A stretch of DNA of 64,000 nucleotides from G965262015 sp965262015. Lineage in GTDB: Bacteria; Spirochaetota; Leptospiria; Turneriellales; CBDBES01. Positions 1 to 8,569 of the stretch are shown here, piece after piece. Each line of letters opens with the position of its first letter. Position 1 is the stretch's first letter. Made by a program: the position numbers and the translations under genes. The stretch is from positions 744,001 through 808,000 of the forward strand of contig OZ253494.1 in NCBI GenBank assembly GCA_965262015.1, written 5' to 3'. The notes under the pieces were generated by a model that was given only the letters and a program-made list of their open reading frames with translations, made no database searches and was not told the origin of the DNA.

Positions 1-775
1 CTGCTGCTAAATCATGAAAGGCTTTTTGTGGCCTAGATGTCCAATTAAAAATTTGTAATGGTAAAACAGTAAATTCATCCAACAGGCTAGAAGGTAAAAA
101 AGTAATGAAAGTAAGAGAACCAATTATAACTAAAGGAGCTGTTTCTCCAATGGCACGTGACAATGACAAAATTACACCAGTGGTAATACCAGGAATAGCA
201 TAAGGTAAGAGCTGATAATATATAACCTGTCTTTTGCTCATGCCTGCAGCATAGCTTCCCAAACGAATCGAATCAGGAATGGATTTTAATGTTTCTTGAA
301 CAGTAATAGTCATAATAGGTAAAATCAACAATACGATGGTGAAGGTACCTGCTAGTAAACTCTGGCCTAGGTTAATGCCTCTGACAAAAAGTGTCAGTCC
401 TAGCATTCCATATATAACTGAAGGCATGCCAGCAAGATTTTGTATATTCAATCTTAATAAGCGTGTAATTTTTGTATCTTCTTGATATTCTTGTAAATAT
501 ATAGCGGCACCAATACTTAGAGGAATAGAAAATAAAGCAGTCAGTAACATTAGACAAAATGTGCCAACTAAACCTGCTAAAATACCTGCACGTTGAACCA
601 AACGTGATGGATAATGTGTGAGAAAATGAAAATCTATACTAGAGGCACCATCCAGAACAATATTCCATAGCAAAACACATAATAAAAAAATTCCCATGAT
701 ATTTGCACAAAGACAAATTAACTGAAATAAAATAGCATATATTTGTTTAGAGATGCTGGTATGAGATGGAATCAT
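1..775 (-). CDS. pstA: Phosphate ABC transporter permease PstA (partial, C-terminus cut by window edge)
   Basis: Inner-membrane permease subunit of the high-affinity phosphate importer PstSCAB; with PstC it forms the channel energised by PstB. Translating the minus strand from the ATG at 775 gives an uninterrupted 258-codon frame to the window edge, beginning MIPSHTSISKQIYAILFQLI, with several hydrophobic segments. It contains the binding-protein-dependent transport loop around ALFSIPLSIGAAIYLQEY and the ATPase-contact (EAA-like) region near LSLSRAIGETAPLVIIG. The start lies 4 bases beyond the pstC stop, in the order pstS-pstC-pstA, which fits one transcript. The ATPase gene pstB would be expected further to the left, outside the window. 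The identification rests on motifs and gene order and is firm. Confidence 0.93.
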   Translation of the reverse strand, partial: MIPSHTSISKQIYAILFQLICLCANIMGIFLLCVLLWNIVLDGASSIDFHFLTHYPSRLVQRAGILAGLVGTFCLMLLTALFSIPLSIGAAIYLQEYQEDTKITRLLRLNIQNLAGMPSVIYGMLGLTLFVRGINLGQSLLAGTFTIVLLILPIMTITVQETLKSIPDSIRLGSYAAGMSKRQVIYYQLLPYAIPGITTGVILSLSRAIGETAPLVIIGSLTFITFLPSSLLDEFTVLPLQIFNWTSRPQKAFHDLAA

Positions 776-779
776 TCTA

Positions 780-1691
780 TCATTCATATCGTAATCGATA
801 TTTCTTAGTTATTTGATTGGCAATTTGATTAAAACTAAATGTAATAATAAAAAGAACAAGAGCTAATGCGTAAATAGCATAATACTCCACAGAATTGAGT
901 GGGACATCTCCTAAACTAACTTGTACTATAAAGGCTGTAATAGTTTGCACTCCTGCAAAGTAATTTAGACTCATATTAGGTGTAGCACCCGCTGCAATTG
1001 TGACAGCCATGGTTTCGCCTATTGCTCGGGCGAATCCTAAAATAATAGAAGAAGCGATCCCTGAAGCTGCTGCAGGCAATAGAATTTTTGTAACTACCAT
1101 ATATTTACGCATACCTAGTGCATAACCTGCGTCCTGTAAAGCACGTGGTACATAGTTTAAGCTGTCAGCTGAAATCGAAGCGATGATTGGTAAAATAGCC
1201 AAGCCTACCACTATAGAAGCCGAAAAAGCATTAAAAACCTCTATCTGAGGAAAAAACAAACGTAAAAAAGGTGTAACACTATTTAAGGCGAAATATCCAT
1301 ACACTACTGAAGGTATGGCACTAAAGATTTCTATCATGACAGAAATAAGATTCTTAAAGTTTGGGGACGCATACTGATTGAGATAGATAGCAATCCCCAA
1401 ACCCAATGGAACAGCAAATAAACATGCACCAACAGTGATCATCATACTACCTGCAACTAGAGGTAAAACTCCAAATTGTTTAACCGTGGCAAATGGTTCC
1501 CATGTGGTTCCTGTAAGAAAATTATACCAATTTACTTTAGAGAAAAAGGATAGTGATTCAGATAATAATATAAATGAAATCACAAAGGTAATAAAAATAT
1601 TGAAGTAAGCTAGTACACCTAAAAGGTACTTTACGGCAACGTCTTTTACATTGTTCCAATAAAGACGTTGGCTATCTTGCGAGTAATTCAT
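780..1691 (-). CDS. pstC: Phosphate ABC transporter permease PstC
   Basis: Second inner-membrane permease of the phosphate importer. The 303-residue protein has the usual six-helix layout: a first membrane segment at about 22-48, a periplasmic loop containing WEPFATVKQFGVLPLVAGSM (typical PstC), then the MetI-like transport domain with VPLGLGIAIYLNQYA near 95 and the ATPase-contact motif ARAIGETMAVTIAAG near 222-236. Its length is normal for the family. The start codon overlaps the pstS-like stop by 4 bases (ATGA), and pstA starts 4 bases after its own stop, so the three genes are translationally linked. PstC and PstA are paralogous; this one is assigned PstC by position and by the long first periplasmic loop. 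Confidence 0.93.
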   Translation of the reverse strand: MNYSQDSQRLYWNNVKDVAVKYLLGVLAYFNIFITFVISFILLSESLSFFSKVNWYNFLTGTTWEPFATVKQFGVLPLVAGSMMITVGACLFAVPLGLGIAIYLNQYASPNFKNLISVMIEIFSAIPSVVYGYFALNSVTPFLRLFFPQIEVFNAFSASIVVGLAILPIIASISADSLNYVPRALQDAGYALGMRKYMVVTKILLPAAASGIASSIILGFARAIGETMAVTIAAGATPNMSLNYFAGVQTITAFIVQVSLGDVPLNSVEYYAIYALALVLFIITFSFNQIANQITKKYRLRYE

Positions 1692-2641
1692 GGCACTTTA
1701 GGCACTAACAGTGAGATTTTTTTACTTTCTTTTGCATATTCTGCATTGCTTAGAGGTACATAACCCACACTGGGTAGTATATTAGAAATCTCTTGAAAAT
1801 AAAATTTTACAAATTGGATGATGCTTTTTCTTTTTTTCTCATTGGCATAATATTTTTTTACATAAATAAATAAAGGTCTAGACAAAGGAAAATAGGTACC
1901 ATCTTGGACAGTTTGAGAGTTAGGTAAAACATTCTGTTTCGTTTTAGGATTGACAACAGGCAATAATTTTATTTGGTCTTGATTAGCAATAAAATAAGCC
2001 AAACCTAAAAAACCGATACCATTTAAGTCACCACTCACACCCGTCACGAGTATGTTATCATCTTCGCTAAACATAGACTTGGGACGCATACCACTGTCTG
2101 TACCTAATATAGTTTCTATAAAATAATCGTATGTTCCTGAATCTTGCCCAGGTGAATAAACTTTAATAGTAGAAAATGACAAAGAAGATTTTAAATCATT
2201 CCAAGAAATGGCGTAATCTTTCTCACGAAAAATATATTCCAAATCTTTTACAGTAACCTCGTTTAAAAAATGATTACCTTTATTCACTATGATTGCTAGA
2301 CCATCATAGGCAACCTTAAAGATAATATAGTCTATTTTATTCTGACGGCATAAACTTATTTCTTTATTTTTGATGGGTCGTGAAACATTAGTAATATCTA
2401 GCTTCCCAGAACAAAATTTTTTAAAACCTCCCCCTGTACCAGAAGTACCAATAAGAACATGACTAATAATTTTTTGATCGCTATAGTGATATTCCTCAGC
2501 GATTGCTTCACTAATGGGATACACTGTACTACTACCATCAATAAGAATCTTATTACGTCTTACACATGAAAACAAGGAGATAGTATAAATAAGCAATGAA
2601 GTATAGATTAGTAAGTGCACAACAAAACATTTTGGGTACAT
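1688..2641 (-). CDS. pstS: Phosphate-binding lipoprotein, PstS-like
   Basis: Substrate-binding component that captures phosphate outside the inner membrane and hands it to PstC/PstA. The 317-residue protein starts with a hydrophobic signal of about 25 residues ending in LFSC, a plausible lipobox, so it is probably a lipoprotein. The mature part has the PstS-type ligand loops: DGSSTVYPISEAIAEE near 35, GTSGTGGGFKKFCSG near 64-78 (phosphate-binding STG-like loop), DITNVSRPIK near 81, and SGTYDYFIE near 168. The first gene of the pst operon. A 10-bp palindrome GACCATGGTC sits just before the start codon at 2649-2658; no clear Pho box was seen. Other PBP-like anion binders are possible, but the context favours phosphate. 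Confidence 0.88.
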   Translation of the reverse strand: MYPKCFVVHLLIYTSLLIYTISLFSCVRRNKILIDGSSTVYPISEAIAEEYHYSDQKIISHVLIGTSGTGGGFKKFCSGKLDITNVSRPIKNKEISLCRQNKIDYIIFKVAYDGLAIIVNKGNHFLNEVTVKDLEYIFREKDYAISWNDLKSSLSFSTIKVYSPGQDSGTYDYFIETILGTDSGMRPKSMFSEDDNILVTGVSGDLNGIGFLGLAYFIANQDQIKLLPVVNPKTKQNVLPNSQTVQDGTYFPLSRPLFIYVKKYYANEKKRKSIIQFVKFYFQEISNILPSVGYVPLSNAEYAKESKKISLLVPKVP

Positions 2642-2689
2642 GTTGTAGGACCATGGTCAAGTATTTTAAATTAATTGGTGTAAAATGGA

Positions 2690-2940
2690 GTGGAAAGTCA
2701 AGTCTGTATAAAAACATTTGGTGTCTCTAAAATAGACACCGTGTATATACAAAATATATATGTTACTGTTTCACCACGGCCAAAGGAACAAGTTAGAATG
2801 CTATCAAACGACGTAAGAAGATATTTTGGTAGAAAAACAGATTATCTGACACTAAAACAAAAAAATATATTTAGATATTGTACTATGGATAATAACATGT
2901 GTAGACATATCCTTATGAGGAGAAACTACTAACCAAGTTT
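2690..2940 (+). mobile_element. IS30-family transposase C-terminal relic
   Basis: An 80-codon open frame whose second half reads PRPKEQVRMLSNDVRRYFG then RKTDYLTLKQKNIFR, corresponding to the SPWQ-x-ENxxxxLRR-x-x-P/R-K-x-T-D block in the catalytic C-terminus of IS30-family transposases. The same stretch recurs at 52490-52600 and inverted near 47150-47250, both in larger IS30 relics. The first 25 codons (2690-2760) do not match the element and are probably chance. After the frame, bases 2936-2985 (AACCAAGTTTACGCTGTCC, then GAACTCTCCAG) match the IS outer end in inverted orientation. This is a dead fragment, not a gene. Confidence 0.7.
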
Positions 2941-3000
2941 ACGCTGTCCAGCTACAGTGCGAACTCTCCAGTACGTAAATATTAAAAGGAAAAATTACTA

Positions 3001-4092
3001 ATGCGTAATATTTACATAAAGGCTATATCTATTTTAATTGGTTTAGGCGTACTATGTGGTATCGGTATAATCATTTTTACCTATGTTGTTAATTTTCACC
3101 CTGCAGATATACAAATAGAACCCGTAACATGTAAATCTGATGCCCCTCTTGTTAATACTAATCGTACCATCAAAATACTGAGTTGGAATGTACAATATAT
3201 GGCGGGTAAGAATTATATATTTTTCTACGAGATGCCTAATAATCCAAGTCCTGATACACGACCTAGTTTATCTGACATTAATATTACTATACGTAGTATA
3301 GCAAATGTTCTCCAATCAGAAAAACCTGATATTATATTATTACAAGAAATAGATCGACATGCAAAGCGTACCTACTTTAAAAACCAAATTCATGAGCTGC
3401 TATCCCTACTACCACCATATTATAATTGCCATACCACCGCATTCTACTGGAAATCTGCCTTCGTACCGCATCCTTTTGTCATGGGACAAGTGGGTATGCA
3501 ACTTGGAATCATATCACGATTTAGAATTAGTCAAGCAATACGCTATCAACTTTCTTACATACCTCAAAACTGGTTTAAGCAACAATTTAATATCAAACGT
3601 GCTATTCTGCAGGCTATTTTGCCAACCTCACAAAACTCTCACATCGCTATTCTAAATACACATCTTACCGCATTTCATGAGCATACCAATATTATGCAAA
3701 AACAAGTAAAAGAAGTGGCTAATATTTTAGATGACTTAGAACGCCAAAATATATCATGGCTAATAGGGGGAGATTTTAATTTGTTACCTCCAGGGAAACA
3801 ACGTACTCTATTGAAGAAAGAATTGCAGAGTAATTATAGAGTACCAACAGAGCTTCAGCTGTTTTTTGATAAATATAGTGCCATCCCATCTAAACATGAT
3901 TTGAATAGTAAAAATGCCAAAGACTGGTTCACACATTTTCCTAATCATCCAAGTATACGAGCACCTGATCGTACGATTGATTATATTTTTACAGGTACAA
4001 ATACTACTATAAGAAAATATCATGTTAGACAAAAAGATACGTGGACACTTTCTGATCACCTTCCTGTTATTACTGAAGTAAACTTTAAATAG
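3001..4092 (+). CDS. Membrane-anchored endonuclease/exonuclease/phosphatase-family protein
   Basis: Member of the Mg-dependent EEP fold that includes DNase I, sphingomyelinases and inositol phosphatases. The substrate cannot be told from sequence. The 363-residue protein has an N-terminal hydrophobic segment (about 8-32), so the catalytic domain is probably periplasmic or surface-facing. EEP motifs appear in order: LSWNVQYM near 60, ILLQEIDR near 117 (metal-binding Glu), HIAILNTHLTAFHEH near 217, WLIGGDFNLLPPG near 255 (Asp/Asn pair) and TLSDHLPVITEV near 352 (catalytic Asp-His). An AAAAGGAAAA stretch about 8 bases ahead of the ATG may serve as RBS. It stands alone between an IS relic and an NHL gene fragment. 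Fold call is firm, function open. Confidence 0.85.
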   Translation: MRNIYIKAISILIGLGVLCGIGIIIFTYVVNFHPADIQIEPVTCKSDAPLVNTNRTIKILSWNVQYMAGKNYIFFYEMPNNPSPDTRPSLSDINITIRSIANVLQSEKPDIILLQEIDRHAKRTYFKNQIHELLSLLPPYYNCHTTAFYWKSAFVPHPFVMGQVGMQLGIISRFRISQAIRYQLSYIPQNWFKQQFNIKRAILQAILPTSQNSHIAILNTHLTAFHEHTNIMQKQVKEVANILDDLERQNISWLIGGDFNLLPPGKQRTLLKKELQSNYRVPTELQLFFDKYSAIPSKHDLNSKNAKDWFTHFPNHPSIRAPDRTIDYIFTGTNTTIRKYHVRQKDTWTLSDHLPVITEVNFK

Positions 4093-4153
4093 TAATTTGG
4101 TATCTTCCATTTTGAAGTACAGAAATTAGTTGAAATAACACTCTCATTAAGAT

Positions 4154-4297
4154 GATGATACAGATGCATGATTTAATGATTCTACAGGAGTGACAGTTTA
4201 TGCAGGAATTGTATATGTGCCAGATCGTGATAACCATCGTATCCGTAGAATAAGGTTATCTAACGGTAATACAGAAATCATGTTTATACGTGCTTGA
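4154..4297 (+). pseudogene. Fragment of an NHL-repeat protein gene
   Basis: In one plus-strand frame from 4154 the sequence reads DDTDA-stop-FNDSTGVTVY, then AGIVYVPDRDNHRIRRI. This is a recognisable NHL beta-propeller repeat (consensus G-x-A-x-F-x-x-P-x-G-V-x-x-D-x-x-G-N-x-Y-V-A-D-x-x-N-H-R-I-R). The frame holds an in-frame TGA and stops within a further 16 codons, and no start or other repeats are nearby, so it is a remnant of a larger gene. It sits between an intact EEP gene and an IS1595 relic. An intact gene with NHL repeats occurs at 12843-14966 but is too divergent in this region to be the obvious source. Confidence 0.65.
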
Positions 4298-4326
4298 CCT
4301 TATAACATATATATTTATGTACGTTT

Positions 4327-5170
4327 ATGAATAGTGTAAATACTAATAAAAATATACAGGCAAACCATACCAGCTATTTTGAGCTGATGGACAAGTTACC
4401 AACTGATGAGAAGTTTATAGAATACTTTACAGATATGCGTTACCCTAATGGTGTAAAGTGTAATAAATGTAGTAGCGACAAGGTTTACAGAAAAAAAGAC
4501 AGACAAAAGCATTATGCATGCAATCAATGTAAAAATAGTTTTTCTATATTTCATGGTACTATATTTGAAAGGAGTAGAATATCCTTTAGAAAATGGCTAT
4601 ATGCTATACATGTGGTAATCAATGTAAAGAAGAATGTGTCAGCGTGTCAGATTAATCGTGAAATAGGTGGCGACTATAGGACGGCTTGGAAAATGATGCA
4701 CAAGATAAGGCAGGCAATGGCTGATAACGATAACACTAAAGAACTTTTTAGGTCTGTTGTAGAGATGATAAGGCCTATGTAGATGGTAAGTTACATCCTA
4801 AACAATACAAATATATTACTTGGCACAGATGCTAAAGTTAGAAAAGTAAGCCAAGCGAGGTTACTGAACTTTGTGGATAGCATAGCAGACAGAACAGCTA
4901 TATATATTACTGATGCATTAGGTGTGTATAAATGTATGAAATACCAAGGCAGATGGGATCTGGGGTAATCAATTATAGTATAGAGTAGGTTCGTGGTCAT
5001 GTACATGTAAAATAACATAGAAGACTGTTAGGGTTTATTTAAGCGTGGTATTGTAGGTCAGTATCACCATGTTTCACCTGAATATATGCCACTGTATCTA
5101 TCAGAATTTACATGGTGGTTTAATAATTGTACAAACAAGAATGCTTTTGGGAGTTTTGAGTAAGACTATA
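4327..5170 (+). mobile_element. IS1595-family transposase pseudogene
   Basis: The first 151 codons (4327-4782) form an intact N-terminal region of an IS1595-type transposase: a zinc ribbon with CNKC and CNQC pairs (about residues 45-85), then the FRKWLYAIHVVINVKK segment and the INREIGGDYRTAWKMMHKIR helix region. Beyond the stop at 4782 the DDE domain continues in shifted frames (VDGKLHPK near 4775, LNFVDSIADRTAIYITDALG near 4860-4920) and ends with QYHHVSPEYMPLYLSEFTWW then FNN at about 5055-5130, the usual C-terminal end of the family. Compared with the second copy at 21.6 kb this one has lost roughly 70 bases after LHPK. At least two frameshifts make it inactive. Confidence 0.85.
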
Positions 5171-5185
5171 TTATAAAGTTATTGT

Positions 5186-5404
5186 ATGGCAGAAAACTTA
5201 ATATCAATTAAAATTGAGCATACTAAACCTGTTGAATTGGTTAAACTCACTAACTCATTTTTAGCTATATATGAAACCCTTAAAAATAAAATATTAATTG
5301 ATGTAAGTACATATAAACATAATTATTCAACTCTCCAACATATATTTTATAACTATCTTAAAAAGAGATTGACTGTCTTTTTAAGATTATATTACTCTTT
5401 GTGA
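5186..5404 (+). CDS. Small ORF following the IS1595 relic; possible element-borne passenger (fragment)
   Basis: 72 codons starting MAENLISIKIEHTKPVELVK, function unknown. The first 35 codons and the 30 bases before the ATG recur after the other IS1595 relic at about 22090-22200 (MAEKLISIKIKHNKLVELVR), where the frame is broken. Conservation of this gene start at the same distance from the transposase end in two loci suggests it belongs to the element. Some IS1595 subgroups are known to carry passenger genes. From codon 36 on, the two loci no longer agree, so this ORF may be a truncated start joined to unrelated sequence. No signal peptide or known motif is seen. Confidence 0.4.
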   Translation: MAENLISIKIEHTKPVELVKLTNSFLAIYETLKNKILIDVSTYKHNYSTLQHIFYNYLKKRLTVFLRLYYSL

Positions 5405-5418
5405 TGCTAATCTAAATA

Positions 5419-5490
5419 CGGGCCGTGGCGCAGTGGTAGCGCACACGTCTGGGGGGCGTGTGGTCGCTGGTTCAAATCCAGTCGGCCCGA
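5419..5490 (+). tRNA. tRNA-Pro(GGG)
   Basis: Folds as a complete cloverleaf. The acceptor stem CGGGCCG pairs with CGGCCCG (7 of 7) with discriminator A at 5490. The D arm is GCGC-AGTGGTA-GCGC, the anticodon arm CACGT-CTGGGGG-GCGTG with anticodon GGG, and the T arm is GCTGG-TTCAAAT-CCAGT. CCA is not encoded. It reads Pro CCC, with CCU by wobble. It follows the IS1595 passenger ORF directly, and tRNA 5' flanks are common insertion neighbourhoods. Just downstream TGATGAT/ATCATCA can pair but lacks a T run. Confidence 0.95.
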
Positions 5491-5536
5491 TTATGATGAT
5501 TACTTTATCATCACTACCTAATTTAGAGGATTGCAT

Positions 5537-5848
5537 TTAATTGGGATAGGTAAGATTTAGTATCTCTAGAATATAATTTGTTTTCCATTGTTCTTTAACA
5601 GATATTTTTTCGTCGTTTAAAAAAGAGACAACCTGCTTCTCTAAAAATTGGTAAAAACTTAAGAGAATAGAGAGGGCATTAAATTGATACACTTTTGTGC
5701 TGGCATACCTTGTATGAATCATATTATGCTCATAATCTAAACACTTGAGCAAATCGTCTAGGGCTTGATTAGAAGAAGCATGGCGATAGCATTTAATGTA
5801 CTCTAATTGACGTAATTTCAAAACAATCATACGTAATATAAGAAACAT
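5537..5848 (-). CDS. Small hypothetical protein downstream of fliS
   Basis: 103 codons with no family I can name. The sequence is soluble-looking and probably helical: LKLRQLEYIKCYRHASSNQA near 10 and STKVYQFNALSILLSFYQFL near 50. It lies 42 bases after the fliS stop on the same strand. Small helical chaperones such as FliT often follow fliS, so a flagellar chaperone-like role is possible, but nothing in the sequence proves it. The start could be the first ATG (5848) or the internal Met at codon 7 (5830); neither has a clear Shine-Dalgarno. Codon use is like its neighbours, so I accept it as a gene. Confidence 0.55.
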   Translation of the reverse strand: MFLILRMIVLKLRQLEYIKCYRHASSNQALDDLLKCLDYEHNMIHTRYASTKVYQFNALSILLSFYQFLEKQVVSFLNDEKISVKEQWKTNYILEILNLTYPN

Positions 5849-5890
5849 ATGTGAATATATAATTTAAAATTTTACAGTAAAAAAAACATG

Positions 5891-6271
5891 TTATTTACGT
5901 TTCCCTATTTCTTCCCATGCAGTCTGGAGATTCTTTAATAGACGTATAACAGTTTTTACAGGCTTAGGATCTTTATTCAAATTAGCGGTCAAGAGTTCTT
6001 TTTTCATAAAACCATATAAACTAAATAAACTTTGAGCAATTTCTCCACCTTTACCTATATCTAATGTAAGCATTAGTTCTGTAATAATATCTTGAGCACG
6101 TACTATGTGGGTATTTGCTTTATCATAAGTTGTATAACTTGTGATTTCAACTGAAGCTTTTTCTAGGAACTGCACGGCTCCCCTATACAACATAATAACC
6201 AATTCTCTTGGTTCTGCTGTAACCACCTTATTAGAGGCATATTCTTGATAAGGGTTTGTCATATTTGGCAT
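5891..6271 (-). CDS. fliS: Flagellar export chaperone FliS
   Basis: FliS binds the C-terminus of flagellin in the cytoplasm, prevents premature polymerisation and delivers it to the flagellar export gate. The 126-residue protein has the family signature at its N-terminus: NPYQEYASNKVVTAEPRELV then IMLYRGAVQFLEKA, followed by the helical bundle and IVRAQDIITELMLTLDIGKG near 73-92. Length is typical. The start may be 6271 or the Met three codons on (6262). It implies a flagellated cell; in spirochaetes the filaments would be periplasmic. No flagellin gene is in the window. It is probably cotranscribed with the small gene that follows. Confidence 0.92.
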   Translation of the reverse strand: MPNMTNPYQEYASNKVVTAEPRELVIMLYRGAVQFLEKASVEITSYTTYDKANTHIVRAQDIITELMLTLDIGKGGEIAQSLFSLYGFMKKELLTANLNKDPKPVKTVIRLLKNLQTAWEEIGKRK

Positions 6272-6362
6272 GAGTTATTAATTAGCTGAATACAAGACAG
6301 GTATCGGCTACATACAGCACTTACTAAAAGAAAAATTCATGTTGATAATTAATGGTCATATT

Positions 6363-6394
6363 AAAAACACAGTAGATTACTAAGGCCTGGCCTG
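6363..6394 (+). repeat. 32-bp perfect direct repeat, left copy (flanks the DUF262 gene)
   Basis: Bases 6363-6394, ending in TACTAAGGCCTGGCCTG, are identical to 8570-8601. Similarity extends with a few mismatches over about 45 bases on each side (CATAT before, TACC after). The two copies are 2207 bases apart in the same orientation and bracket one intact gene. No third copy is seen in the window. Confidence 0.9.
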
Positions 6395-6472
6395 GTACCC
6401 ATACCAAACAACACCATAGCTATAGTTGATAGGGATTTTGTTCTGTACAATGACATTCAACGAATCATTGGG

Positions 6473-8524
6473 ATGCTGATGAAAGCGGAAGCTATAAAGA
6501 TTGAAAAATTCTTAAGTAACGTTAAAACGCAGTTTGTTATTCCCGTTTATCAAAGGGATTATGACTGGGCAAAACCTCAGTGCAAACAGATTTTTGATGA
6601 TATTTTAAAAATTAGCAGAAGTAACAAAAATGCACACTTCATTGGCAGTATTGTTTATATTTGTGATGATATTTATACATCGTCAAATGTTAATGAATTC
6701 ATCATCATTGATGGACAGCAAAGGCTTACTACCTTAACTCTAATTTATATCGTACTTTATCATCTTGCTATTGAAATGAAAGATAAAGAACGATCTCTAG
6801 ACATTGAAGAAACATTCTTAATCAATAAGTTTGCATCTGAACTAGAAAAAAAATATAAACTACAATTAACAGAACATAATGATAAGGCTATTAAACATAT
6901 ATTATCTACAGAGGTGAAGGAGAAGTTTGAAGGTTACTCAAAAGTAATTGCAAATTTTGATTATTTTAAAACAAACATTACACAAGAAAACTATCGAGAT
7001 ATTTTGGCAGGCCTTTCTAAATTAATGTTTGTAGAAATTCGTCTTGAAAGAGATAAGGATGATCCACAAAATATTTTTGAAAGTTTAAACTCTACGGGCA
7101 TGGCACTATCACAGGCAGATCTCATCAGAAACTATATCTTAATGTGTCTAGAACCAAATGACCAAAAAACGATATATGATTCTTATTGGAAAATTATTGA
7201 AGAATCTGCAAAGGATGAAATAGGAGATGATAGTAAGGTTTCTGATTTCATACGAGACTACTTAACCTTAGTTGATAAACAAATACCAAATAAGAAAGAT
7301 GTTTATATGAGGTTTAAATATAAATTTCCTACAACCACTATAGAAGACTTAAAAAACAATTTAGGGCCCATGAAATCATTAGTCAAATTTTATAATAAAA
7401 TCATTAATCCTACAAAGGAAGAGGATAAGGATATAAGAAAGGCACTAGAATATATTAATCATCTGGAAATTAATGTTTCTCACCCTTTTTTAATGAAGGT
7501 TTACGAAGACTATAGTAAGGGGGTGATTGAAAGAAATATCTTCTTAGAAATTTTATATTTTATTCAATCATTTATTTGGAGAAGATTTATTGTTGATATA
7601 CCTACCAATGCCCTAAATAAAATTTTTATGGGATTGTACAGTAGTATTGATCGAAAGGATTACCTAGCTTCCCTTCAAGCGTACATATTAAAACTAAAAG
7701 GCAAACGGAGATTTCCCAAAGATCAAGAAGTTAGAGAACATCTAAGGCTTAAAAATGTTTATAATATAACATCAAAATCTAAGTATTTTTTTGAAAAGTT
7801 AGAAAATTGGAAAAACAAAGAACCTGTTATAATATACAACAATGAAGACATAACTATTGAGCATATATTCCCCCAAACGCCTAGCAAAGCATGGGAAGAA
7901 GATTTAGGCCCTGAAGAATGTAATGATATCAAAGAGACATACCTCAACACCATGGCAAATTTAACCTTAGTAGGCAGTAATAGCAAGTTAGGGAATAAGC
8001 CCTTTATTGAGAAGAGAGATTTAGCTGAAGGATATAAAAATAGCCGTTTATGGTTAAATAAATATTTATCAGGATGTAACAAATGGGGCAAGCAAGAGCT
8101 TGAAGGCAGATTTGATTTATTATGTGAACGTTTTTTGCAAATTTGGCCATACCCTAATATTAATATTAATGATGAAGATGAAAATCCTGAAGTGGATATT
8201 TTTGATGCTGGAGATCCAACTGATAAAAAACTAGAATATGTGATTATTCTGGGCCAGAAAATCTTGATGAATAACGTTAGTGAATTATACCAAAAAACTT
8301 TCCAGGAATTATTTGAGAGAAAACCAGAAATATTTTTTAATACAGATTTAGGTAAAAATATCGGGCTTACGAAAGAAAAAAATGATCTATGGCGAGCTTG
8401 TAAAATTAGTGACACGTATTTTATTGAAGGTAATACGAGTAGCTTGATTAAATTTGCAAGAATACGACAAGCTCTAGAATATTTTGATTTAGAAGATGAA
8501 GTAATTATTAAATATGAGAATTAA
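6473..8524 (+). CDS. DUF262/DUF1524 (GmrSD-type) nuclease, probable anti-phage or restriction protein
   Basis: 683 codons with the architecture of single-chain GmrSD-like type IV restriction enzymes. The N-terminal DUF262 (about 1-230) has FVIPVYQRDYDW near 22, FIIIDGQQRLTTLTLI near 83 (nucleotide-handling motif DGQQR) and ESLNSTGMALSQADLIRNYI near 205. The C-terminal DUF1524 HNH-like nuclease (about 380-560) has IEHIFPQTPSKAWEEDLG near 463, NTMANLTLVGSNSKLGNKPF near 491 and NSRLWLNKYL near 525. A further 100 residues (about 585-683) look like a DUF5655-type accessory domain. The start may be Met1 or Met3 (6479), which gives the family-like MKAEAIKIEKFL. The frame is open upstream to 6365 with no start codon. 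The gene stands alone between 32-bp direct repeats, suggesting an acquired defence cassette. Confidence 0.88.
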   Translation: MLMKAEAIKIEKFLSNVKTQFVIPVYQRDYDWAKPQCKQIFDDILKISRSNKNAHFIGSIVYICDDIYTSSNVNEFIIIDGQQRLTTLTLIYIVLYHLAIEMKDKERSLDIEETFLINKFASELEKKYKLQLTEHNDKAIKHILSTEVKEKFEGYSKVIANFDYFKTNITQENYRDILAGLSKLMFVEIRLERDKDDPQNIFESLNSTGMALSQADLIRNYILMCLEPNDQKTIYDSYWKIIEESAKDEIGDDSKVSDFIRDYLTLVDKQIPNKKDVYMRFKYKFPTTTIEDLKNNLGPMKSLVKFYNKIINPTKEEDKDIRKALEYINHLEINVSHPFLMKVYEDYSKGVIERNIFLEILYFIQSFIWRRFIVDIPTNALNKIFMGLYSSIDRKDYLASLQAYILKLKGKRRFPKDQEVREHLRLKNVYNITSKSKYFFEKLENWKNKEPVIIYNNEDITIEHIFPQTPSKAWEEDLGPEECNDIKETYLNTMANLTLVGSNSKLGNKPFIEKRDLAEGYKNSRLWLNKYLSGCNKWGKQELEGRFDLLCERFLQIWPYPNININDEDENPEVDIFDAGDPTDKKLEYVIILGQKILMNNVSELYQKTFQELFERKPEIFFNTDLGKNIGLTKEKNDLWRACKISDTYFIEGNTSSLIKFARIRQALEYFDLEDEVIIKYEN

Positions 8525-8569
8525 AATTATATTTAATAATATACCGTATGTGATGTGCAAGCACATATA

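Noticed and set aside
7759..8415. 218-codon minus-strand frame
   Set aside because: Lies wholly within the DUF262/DUF1524 gene in antisense; that gene has all its family motifs, so this is a shadow.
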